Positions 46,901 through 58,272 of a stretch of 64,000 nucleotides of DNA are shown piece after piece. Source of the DNA: Talpa occidentalis (lineage: Eukaryota; Chordata; Mammalia; Eulipotyphla; Talpidae); contig NW_023604861.1 of assembly GCF_014898055.3 (NCBI RefSeq), forward strand, positions 101,806,083 to 101,870,082. The letters run 5' to 3'. The notes under the pieces were generated by a model. That model was not told where the DNA came from and ran no database searches. It worked only from the letters and a program-made list of their open reading frames with translations. Numbering within the stretch: position 1 is the first letter of the stretch; each line of letters opens with the position of its first letter. A program made the position numbers and the translations under genes.

Positions 46901-49900
46901 ATCTTTAGTTTTTCTGTTTCTTCTAATGACAAAAGAAAATTAAATAAAATTCGCTGGGAAAATATTAACAAATTATATGTTTGATAAGGGTCAAATAGTT
47001 ATTAGAGAAATGCATATAAAAAACACAATGAAATACCACTTCACAACCATTAGGATGGCTATAATAAAAAAAACTGCAGTCAATAACAAGTGTCGATGAG
47101 GATGTGGTGGAACTGGAACACTTATACACTGCTTTTGGGAATATAAAATGGTGCAGATACTGCACCACTTAGAAAATGTTATTAAGTTCCTAAAAAAAAG
47201 CTAAACATAGAGTTATCATATTACCAAGTATTTTCGTGTCCAGGTGCATACCATCAAGAATTGAAGACTTATGTTCGTATAAAAACATGTACACAAAGAT
47301 TCATAGCAGCATTATTCGTAATATCCGAAACATGGAAACAAATGTCCATTAACTGATGGATGATTAAAATGGACAAATAATAGTGGCATATTCATACGAT
47401 GGATTAGTATTTGGCCATAAAAAAATGATGTACTGCAACATGTTGCATGATGAACCTTGAAAAGATGCTAAGTGAAAGATACCAGTTACAAAAGTCACAT
47501 ACTCTATAATCCATCTATGCAAAGTCCAGATTAGGCAAATCCATACACTAATCTGTCTATAGAAAATAGATTAGTGATTTCCAGAAGCTAAGGATCATGT
47601 AATAAAATGCTTACAACTATCTTAATAACCCTGAAAGCTTTCTGGATGGTGTATGTTTATGGGAATTATAGCTTTATCACTAATTTTAGCTCAAAATGGA
47701 ATCATGCTTAACAGGTGAGTAAAACATTTGTGAACTGGATGGGAAGAGGTAGTCAGAAGATGTAAGAAAGGGATTTAAAGGGATAGAGGAATCAAGATCA
47801 GAATCAGATTTGTGAAATGGATCCCCTGGGAACCATGGAGACAAAACTTCATTGAGCTTGAAAAAAAATGGAGAGAGAGAAGATGCTGCAGGTGGATAGG
47901 AGAAATGGGCAGATAAATGAGTGGAAGGATAGAAGAGCATACTCCAATAGCTGCTCATTAAGTTTTCTCTGCAGAATCCTCTGGCTGTCCCTAGACAGCT
48001 CTTTCAAAAGCTACTCTGGTTAATGTTAGCTTCAGGATTACAGAAATATGCAGGCAAACAAGAAGAGGTAACACAAATCTGGACAGAGCAATTTATTTAG
48101 GAGATTTATATGTTGCCTTTAAGGGGAATGAATAAAATTCAGTGAAGAGAAATTGAACTCAGCTTCTTTATCTGATTAGAGATGGGTCCTATACTTTGAA
48201 ATGCACATCACATCTCAGTGGACAAACTGCTGATGGAGATACATCTTGGCTATTAGCAAGCAAGCCGCTGCAAGCACATGTTTATTCTGCGTGTTCACTT
48301 GATAGATCTCATCGAAGAATGAGTGAATAGAGTATCTTCTCCATGCTGTGCTAGGGGAACAAATCCCAGAGCCCGTGTCTGGAATCAGACTATGCTAAGG
48401 TCTTCATTTATCACTCAGTATATTTTCTTCTTATAAAAACAGTTGAAGTGATGGCGGTGGGGAGATGAATGGCTTTGGGGCATATGTACTCCTGGAATTT
48501 CTGTTTATTTCACAGAAGAAATGGTTAAACTCAGTATACACTAAATTGGTTGTTTGTGCTAAATATTTACCCTATACTCAAGGGCCAAAAAGCAAACCAA
48601 CACTCCCACCCACATCCTCCCCTTAGTTATCTTGTTTGACCAAAGGGGTTTCTCCTCCTGTCAATGTGCCCTGCGAGCAGGGGCTGCTCACAGGATAAGC
48701 AGCAATGACATCCGTCGATACACATTGTCCCAGACTCTTCAGTGTGAACAGGATCTTTCCGATGTGATTCTATGGAGCTGCAGCATATATATGCTGCTCC
48801 AAGCAAGTCATTCTGGGGGATTATTATTCAATATTTCTGAAAGACTTCCATTCTATGCTTTATACACTCTCTGGGTTTCAACCCATTCATGGTCTGGCAC
48901 CTCCTTTTCAGAAACTAGACTTCTTCATAAACCAGAATCTTAGCATGAACCCTGATGCTAAACCACGCCAGGCCTGGTCCATGGAAGAGCTGAAACTAGG
49001 GCAGTGGCTCCCTGTTTAGGGAGGCCTTCAGCCTGGGAGTGTGAAAGGGGCTGTGATCGTGGTGATGCCCAGACTAGCTTTCATTAAAGGAAGGAAAACG
49101 CATTCACCACCTCTAGATAATCAATTTGGGTTACCCAGAAACCTAGCATTTGTCAAAACTATCAAGTGTCATTTGTCAAAACTATCATTTGTCAAAACTA
49201 TCAAATGTTTTCATTTCCGGAATGGAAGAGGAATTTCTTCTCCCTGGGTGGCAGGGAGGGGAGGATGCTTTGCCTTGGTTCACTGAGAAGATGCAAAGCC
49301 TAAAACCTTTCAAACCTGCATGCTCCCTAGGGAAAGATGGTAAGGGAGTTTCTGCAGTGGACTTTTTTTCTCAATTGATATTTAATGAATTTCCATACAA
49401 TTGGGTCTCAGGGCTGAGTACAAATCCCCTTAGTTTTAGGAGCATCTTAAATGTTTATGAGAGTTGAAAGAAGAAAATGAAGAGAGGAGGGGGTCGCTGA
49501 TGTTGGTAAATCTCATTCTCAGTTTGTCACCTTAACCTGAGTTAGGAAATAGATTCATACCCCTAATTCATCTAATGAATTAAATGAAGAAATCACAGCA
49601 ACCCAAGGAGCAAAACGAATAACTGAATGAAATAAAATTTAAATACGCTAATGAGGGGCCTCCCTGGTGGCACAAAGGGTTAAACACAGCACTGTGAAGC
49701 TATTTGCAGCCACTGTAGCACGAGTTCGATCCCCTGCTGGCCAGGGAGCAACCCACATGGTGCAGCAGACCTCTCCTGTCTCTCACACTGCTTCCCTCAG
49801 TAGTGTATTTCAGTCAACCTGCCTGTTCTGCTCCCTACTCTGTCTCTGGTGAATCCTCTCACTCCCCACACCTCTGGCCTATACCCCAGTTCTTGTATGC

Positions 49901-52900
49901 ATAAATAAATAAATCTTTAAAAAAATATGCTAATGATAATTAGGCAAGACATGTTTGCAGATTCTAGTTTGGATGGATGTAATGTCTGATGAGGTGGAAA
50001 AGCTGCCTCCCTTTCTATGTTTGCCAGATTGTAATCTCGATTTCATTTTACAAATGACATGAGCCATCCTTGGGCCATATTTCTCAATAGGCCTGGGAGG
50101 CACGAGAGGGAGATACATGTAAGATCCATTCAACATCCTCATTATTCTAAGGCAGAGGAAGAGTCACCCTGAAGCTCCTTCAAACTGTCAACCCTTGTCT
50201 CCTGACAGTTCTGGTCCCTTTGCTGGGGAAGGGATGGGATAACCCAGCAATACGTCCTTCTCACCCTGTCTCCAAGCAATGCAAAGTTCATGCTACTGCT
50301 CTAAATGTGTGGGAGTTTGCCCTTTATAACATCCCTGCAGCAGTTTGGGTGTGCTGTTCTTACCTACTCTGTCTATTGCTCCTGGAGGATGGGACCTCTA
50401 GTAAGCCATGAAGCCAGAAGGTCCTCAGATGGCCTCTCTTCCACTCTGGTACAGTTATAGAAAAAGTGAGATGCAGAATGAGTAAACTCCTTTAATTTAC
50501 TCCAGAAATTCTTCTTGGCTACTGTGTCTCAACCAACCTAGTTCTTTCTCAGTATGGAAACTAATTTTCTATTTATCATCCAGTCTATTCATTTTCCAAA
50601 TTATCTCTTCCAAAAAGATGGGCAGGGTATTAGCAGCCAGTTTGATATACCTTGTGGTGGGAATCAGGACAGCCATGTCCCATTAAATGTAACAACTTTA
50701 TTGTGACATTTTAGGGAAAGTCCAGGGGCCAGAGGATTGTGATGATAATGTTTTGGAGAAAATCCATTACTAGGTGGGATGGCGTAATCAGGGCTGGACG
50801 AAAAACTCCTTAAGGTAACTTAGGCCTCCCTGGTGGCGCAAGGGATTAAGCACAGAGCTCTAAAGCTATCCAAAGCTGCTGCAGCACAAGTTTGATCCCC
50901 AGCCAGTCAGGGAGATACCCACATGGCTCAGCAGACCTCTCTTGTCTCATCTGCTTCTCCCTTCAGCAGTGTATTTCAGTCAATCTGCCTGTTCTGTTCC
51001 CCACTCTTTCTCTGATGAATCTTCTCACCCTCCTGCACCTCTGGCCTGTGCCCCAGTTCTTGTATGCATAAATGAATAAATCTTAAAAAAAAAAACCTTT
51101 AGGTAACTGTAAACCGATAACATATGAAGAAATACTTGTTTCTTTCATTATATTCATGCTATTGGCCTTTCCCTGTATATTTCTTCATCGTTACACTTCT
51201 GAAATTCTAGGATACTCAATGTCCTTTACCCATATCAGTTAAAACATATAAGTAAGAATCTCTTTAGAGACAATATGTGTCAACATACATGTGGTGTTTG
51301 CTGAATGAAAAGTCTTTCTTATACATATATAATGGAATATTATTCAGCCATGAAAGGGAAATCCTTTGATTTGTGACACATGAATAGACCATGAAGGTAT
51401 AATGCTAAATAAGATAAGTCACACAGAAAAAGACAAACACAGATGGTATCACTTTTATATGAAAACTACTGAACTTGTAGAAATAGAGAGTAGAATGGTG
51501 GTAGAAAGGGTGTAAACTTAGAGTTAGAAGATGAATAAGATCAGGAAATTTAATAGACAATATAGTGATTATACTCAACAATACTGTGTTATCAACTGCA
51601 AATGTTAAGAGACTAGTTTTTAAGTGCTCTCACCACAAAACAGAAATGATAATTCTGTGATGTAATAGAGGTATCAGCTAATACTCTGGTGATTATCACA
51701 CTCAATATGTAAATGTATCAAATCAACAAATTGTGCACCTGAAACTTACATAATGTCATATGCCAATTAGATCTCATTTTAAAGAAGCATTTCTTATCTA
51801 TATGCCAGGTAGATGTGTCAGCTTTGATTACAACAAGCTTTCAGATTAAAGCTCTCAGTTGAGTCAAGCTAGGACATAAATCCACTATTAAGTCAATTAG
51901 CAAAGAGTTAGGCACTATTATCTAATTTGAGAGGGCACTATGCAGGGTCTCCTAGGCCACATTTTGTTATTTCTGCAAATGTGACATTTTAAGCAGAAAG
52001 TGTCAGAATCTGATTTGGATTTTGGAAGATTACTTTGGCTGCTGGATGAATTCTATGTGATAAAGAATGGACTGGGGAGACCAGTTGGGAGTGACTGTAG
52101 TACACCTTCTCAGAGTAGATATCTCTATCTACGTCTGCACTCATATCGTTATCTATATCTGTAGATATAGATGAAGGCAGAGGCAGGCTTGCAACTGAAA
52201 GGTGTCTCTCTCTGGGATGCCCAGTGGGCCACAGAGAAAATGATTGAGAATGCACCCCTTTTTCTTCTCTTGGAGCATCAGCTGCCATGTTCTCCCCTCT
52301 CTATCTGAAGTGGATTTATGGTTTACTTTTTGAGACCTAGTAGGCCCCCAGGAGTCCTAGATGCAAAGCTCTGGCTTTGTCTACTCACTTAGTTGAAACA
52401 GGGAAAATCCACCCCTTTCCAGTTGTACAACCCAGCACAGGAATCGGAGCACACAAAATGGTGAGAAGGATGCCCCAAATTTTCCATTTCCACTTGCTTT
52501 ATAGAATGAAAGTGTTACAGGGAAAGGATGTCCTGCCTGCAGTGGATTATTACTAAGCCACTTTTAAGTGCGCGTGTGAGGCCCCACAGTCAGGCAACCC
52601 GTTTTATATTGGGGTTGCCCGGTAACAAAGGCACTGTTCATTTTTCTGTGTATGAACTGCTTTCTAAAGATAAAAGGATCAAGTGGCTTTGATTCTTCCT
52701 CCTCCTTCTCCTCATCAGAAACCCCTGCTCTGTGGGAAAGGCTTGGAAGAGATTGACAATAACGCTGATCTCTCTGGCCAGCTCTCGAGGTCCCGGGTCA
52801 GGCAGCTTGTTGGTGCCCTGCCAGACCATAGCTTGAACTTCACACAGGAGCCTGTTGGGTAAATTATCAGCTGTGGATATTTCCACCAGATGCTTTGCTT

Positions 52901-55900
52901 ATGCTCCGGTGGCCTAAGGAGCTCTGATGTAGCTTGTTCATTCTGGACTCTGGTGTTTGCCTGTCTTTTATTTCTGACAGCATAACTTTTATTTACTAAG
53001 CCTTTGGGCTCAACATTTCAAGATTCTGGAGGCAAAACCTAAAGGTAACACTGAACTTGTAATGTGGACCTCACAATGCTGCATCACATCTGTGTGGGTC
53101 TGCTAATCCTAAACAGCCTGGTTGGCCACCATTTTGTTACCTACAGTTCTAAATCCTAAGCAAGGTCAGAATGGTCTGGTCAGTTAGGTACAGGAGCTTA
53201 CCCCTGCAAGGTGCCTTTCAAATCAATCAAGAGCACAAAGCTGGATCACACTGGGAAGGCTATACATCACGAGTTGTGACCGGGAATGCGAGGGACCAAG
53301 GATCATATATAACAAGGGACCCCAGAAGCGGATCAGTGGAACGCCTTGTTGATAAGATTGAAACCATGGCTGGGGAACAAGGGCTTCATCTCAATTACAA
53401 TACCAAGTCATCAGCAGATGAGAAGTGCCTGGAGGGCAGACTCACAACCCCTGATACTACAGATGACAGAGCACCTTTTCTAGTTTCACCTCTCCCTTTT
53501 CTCTTTGCCCTTCTTCCTCTCAACTGATGCTGTATAATTCTTCTATCAATAAAAAGTCCAGGATCTTATCTTCAGCAGCATCCTGCATCGTGCAGCCTGC
53601 TCCACGACTCCTGTTTCTTTGTCAGTGTGGTGTTGCCCGATGCAACAGATCTGGGGTGATAACCAGCTCCACTACGCGGGAACTTTTGCTTTGAAGCATG
53701 ATATAAGGTATTAAGGCAGACTGTAGTTTTCCAAATATTTAAGTTCCTATATTTCAATATCCCCAGAAACATAAACAGGGTGAAGGGTAATATTTCTGAG
53801 AAATAGTTTCACACGAGGATCTAAACTTTGGGGTATCAGTGGGTGTGGCTTCTTTCCCAAGCCAGGGTTACAGGTATGCTGAGAAACTGATGCCCTGGGC
53901 CCTGGCGTGGCTGGACAGGCCTGGGGTGCCACCTCTGGCCTGAGCTGACTCCTTCTGTTGCCCCAGTGTGCGCAGAGGTCTGCACTCATGTGGTCTACCA
54001 TAAAGACGGCCCATATATGACTGCCACCCATGCAGGCTGGCAGCCCTGTTCTAAAGGATCTGGGTCCTTTGTGAGGTCCAGTGAAGACCTCTCTAATCTG
54101 CATTTCTCATGCTTCCAACTTTTACCGATGTCTGCCTGGGACGGGCCAGTAGATGATTCCTTCCGCAAACTGAGTCCTGCGCTGTTTTCTATGACCTGTC
54201 CCTGAGAGCAGGTGTTCAATATCCTCCAGCATTATGATGGCTTTCAGGATGCCTCAATTAGGAAAACCTCAGAGGCTTAGAAAATATACTCCTAGTAACA
54301 GCCAGCTCTATTAGCCAAGAACAGGGAGAATAGTCCATGAAAAGGAAACATTTCTTTTTCCTGGCTTCCTGCCATAACCCGATAAGGAGTCAGGTCAACT
54401 GAAATGTCTGCAGCCCTATGACAGTCTCAGCATCAGGGTCCCAAGGGCAACAACCGGATGACAGTGGCTTAACTGGTTGACAGTGGCTTATCCAGGCTGC
54501 ATTTTTTAGTGTCATCGTTGCATTGATTACTCCCACACCCCACAAAAATTTCTTTGTTTAATATGTTTTTCATGCTTTGTATAAAGAATATAGAATTTTG
54601 GAGCTGGGATGAATCCTACACAAGTTCCTAAAGCATCACTACATTTTATAGGTGAGGCTGGGGGATTAAGGGACTCACCTGAGTCAACCTGGACCATTTG
54701 TGACCTGTCAGAGGTGGCCCACATGCTCCCCCACACCAGCTCATGGCAGACATCTCCCCAGCAGTATTTGATTTCAAGTTCAGTTCTAGATCTTGAACTC
54801 AAAGATGTCTGGATCGATGTTCCATTTGTGCTTAAATTTCTTTTTCTCTTAAAAAGTTTTTGAGGGCCTCTGTGGTGGCGCAAGGGGTTAAACACCGCAC
54901 TATGAAGCAATCCACAGCCTCTGCAGCACGAGTTCGATCCCCAGCCGGCCAGGGAGCAAATCACATGGCGAGGTAGACCTCTCCTGTCTCTCCCGTGGCT
55001 CCCCTCAGCAGTGTATTTCAGTCAATGTGCCTGTTCTGTTTCCCACTCTGTCTCTGGTGGATCCTCTCACCCCCTACATCTCTGGCCTGTACCCCAGCTC
55101 TTGTATGCATAAATAAATAAATCTTTAAAAAAAAAGTTTTTGAGAAAATGTATTAAAGGATTCTGGGTCTTTATTGCATGCATCTTTGAGGGGGAATATA
55201 AATTCATTTGAAATATAAGATTCTATGCTGCATGTGCCTAACAGACAAACCACTAGCTTTTTCTTTACTAATCACCCCCCACCCCCAGCCTTTTCCATAA
55301 TAACAAACACTGTCATTTACCCATGGGGTATTGTATAAAACACTTTGCAAGTATTTCCAACCTTCTCAAGAATCCTATGAGGTTGACATTATTATTTCTA
55401 CTTTACAGATGAGGAAATTGAGGCTTCCAAAGGTTAAATAACTTGCCTCAAATCACATAGCAAGGTGAGTAGTGGAATTCTATTTATCTGAATCCATGAG
55501 TGTAATCTTTCCACTTAGAAGTTAGTGTAGCTATCATAGTGCACCTTAAGTGACCCAGAAAGGTCCCACCCCACAGCCTCTCTGTTTTGAGCAGAGAGGA
55601 TGAACTTTTTCTACCTGCAAAATTCTCCTTCTGATTCAGGTAGCAGGAGTGAGGCCATGGGGTTCTTCATCAGATCGGCTACCACAGGGTCCTTGGGTGT
55701 CACATAGAAGAAAGGAATCCCAGTGCTATTGCTTAAGGGGCCATCGCTGATGGGCAGGCAGTTTCCAAATGGCAGTCCAGGCATCTAACACACACCAAAA
55801 AATACTTTATCAATGCAGGGTTGTGGATTGATCTTAGTGGCTAGTTTAGCTTGTGTTTCTGGATAAAGAACACAGCAGCAGGGGGCTTCCCTGGTGGTGC

Positions 55901-58232
55901 AAGTTAAGTCTCAGCATTATGAAGCTATCTGCTGCCACTGCAGCAGGAGTTTGATCCCCAGTCAGGAAGCTAGCCCACATGCGCAGCAGACCTCTCCTGT
56001 CTCGGCCACTGCTCCGCTCAGCAGTGTATTTCAAAGTCAGTCCACCTGTTCTGCTCCCCACTCTGTCTCTGGTGAATCCTCTCACACCTCATTCCTCCCC
56101 GCACCTCTGGCATACACCCCAGCTCTTGTTTGCATAAATAAATAAATTTAAAAAAAAAAAAAAAGAACACAGCAGCAGGGATGTGAAGGGAACATGGTAT
56201 CACCATGGTTTTGACTGATCAAAAACTAAGTCACAGTGGTTTCCAATCTGCCCATTCACCCAGTGATGGCTCCAGAACGTCTATGGAGGAACTCAGCTGT
56301 AGCATTTCTGTTTGAAAGGGCTGGTTAGGGGAGTATTCTTGAAGCTACATGTACATAGCAAACACACTCACTTAATTAAATTTAAGGCTATTTTGGGGAC
56401 AAGAAATGAAACTTTTGGAGGGGATGGAGGCCTTCTAGAACTCATAAGCTCCTCCTGGGAGCCCCATTGTTTTTACTATCCCCCTCAAATATTTGGTAAC
56501 TTTGGGGGATAGAATTTAAGTCTTAACTTCATTTAATATCTTATTTGGTCTTTGGACTCCAAGAACTTCCTATTATTGTTTCATTTAGGATAATACTGCT
56601 TTCTTTCTCATTAGTCCCATTTTTTTTACTATAGTCAATAATATTTCATTATATAATTCAGCAACTTATGGAAAATGGGTTTCTTAGTTTTTTAGCATAA
56701 AGAAAGTCACAGCAACATGCTATACCAATTTTTATTCATGATCATGCAGTAGAGTGAGTGAAATTCTCAGACGCATCTATTTATTTGGTTTTCCCAAGTG
56801 GTTGCTGAGTCCAGCATCCTGATGTTCCTCAGCTGTACATTTTACAGAGTTCTTCTCAACTCAGAACTCAGGGGTTATCTTTGTCTTAGAAGTGTTGCAT
56901 GACAATGTGTTAAGAAAACAATGCTAAGGAGTCCCCCAAAATGGAGCTGTAAGTTCATTCACAGATTCTGCTTTTCAGTTTGTCATCAACTGCCCACTGT
57001 CATGTTTTGCATGCATGGTCAATACACGAAATGTTCTCTGAATTTATTATTAGGATTAAATGTCAATATTGAAAAGGGGAACTCCCAATAAAGCAAAGAG
57101 AAAACATTGAAAGTCAAAATATCTTTGTATATCTTTGGCATTAGTCTTTAATTGTTTCAAATGATGTGTTTTATTTTTATTTATTTTTTTCAAAGTTTTT
57201 TTATATTTATTTATTTATTTAAGATTTATTTATTTATACAAGAACTGGGGTACAGGCCAGATGTGTGGAAGGGTGAGAGGATTCACCAGGAACAGAAAGG
57301 GGAACAGAACAGGCAGACTGGCTGAAATACACTGCTGAGGGGAGCAGCAGGCGAGACAAGAGAGGTCTGCCATGATATGTGGCCATCTCCTCCGCTGGTG
57401 GGGATCAAACCGGCACTGCAGAGGCTGCGGACAGCTTCACAGCGCTGTGCTTAACCAGCTGAGCCACCAGGGAGGCCCTCAAATGATGTGTTTTAAATCA
57501 AGATTAGTTTCACATTTAAATTTCATATCTTCTTAAGGTGTGTTTTAGGAGCATAAGATATAACTGAAAAGTCTTCTGGATGTTGTCATTATCCAACAGG
57601 CTTAGGATCTAAAGCTAAAGAGGTAATGATTAATGCCATAATCAGAATAACATATTTTCATGTTTTTTAAAGCAAAAAGGACCATCAAAACTGCCTACTC
57701 AAACAATTTCATCCATGAGGAAAGCTGGGGCAAGAACCTGTCCCCTGGCCAATGACCAACAAGGCTATAAAATTTTAAGTTTTTTCCCCCATGAAATAAA
57801 TAGGAGTTCAAATTACTGTCCTGTCACAAAACCTTACATTTCTCTTAACACCCCTAAAAGCTTTCTGGAGCCTGTATATATACGGATATTACATCTTCAT
57901 CATTTATCCCATGTTATTTTGTCTCAAGGTGGAAAGTCTAACAGGTGAATAAGACATGTGAACTGAGTGACAAAAACTGCAACTATCAGTTCATTTCAGC
58001 ATTTATACACTAGACTATTTTATACTTTGCACAGTAAACCTTTCCCACAAAAAAGCCTGAGTTCAAGTTTTTAAAATATAAATTTTCATGAAAATCTGGG
58101 TGATGTTTTCTCCCAGTTAGGTCTTCTTTGGGTGTCTGTAGGTGGTGGGGAAGTTCGAGTTCGCAGGGGAAGGCTGAGAACAGGGGAGGGGCTGGATGTG
58201 TCTGCTCTGTGAAGCCAGAGGTGGCAAGGGTG

Positions 58233-58272
<40 letters not shown>

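Larger units (their letters stand above)
40378..55614 (-). other. CREG2: CREG2 intron 2
   Basis: This 15.2-kb GT-AG intron contains seven SINEs, an MLT1-like LTR, L1 pieces in both orientations, a short internally deleted LTR, MIR and a 68-bp direct repeat. Stretches 41000-42190, 42806-44740, 47571-49146, 49203-49640, 49937-50800, 51786-52511 and 52628-54850 hold no feature I recognise beyond those listed. Confidence 0.9.

Noticed and set aside
53171..53527. 118-codon frame with an AATAAA shortly downstream, considered as a small gene.
   Set aside because: No recognised domain, no clear promoter or splice structure; could be an unassigned LTR. Not called as a gene.
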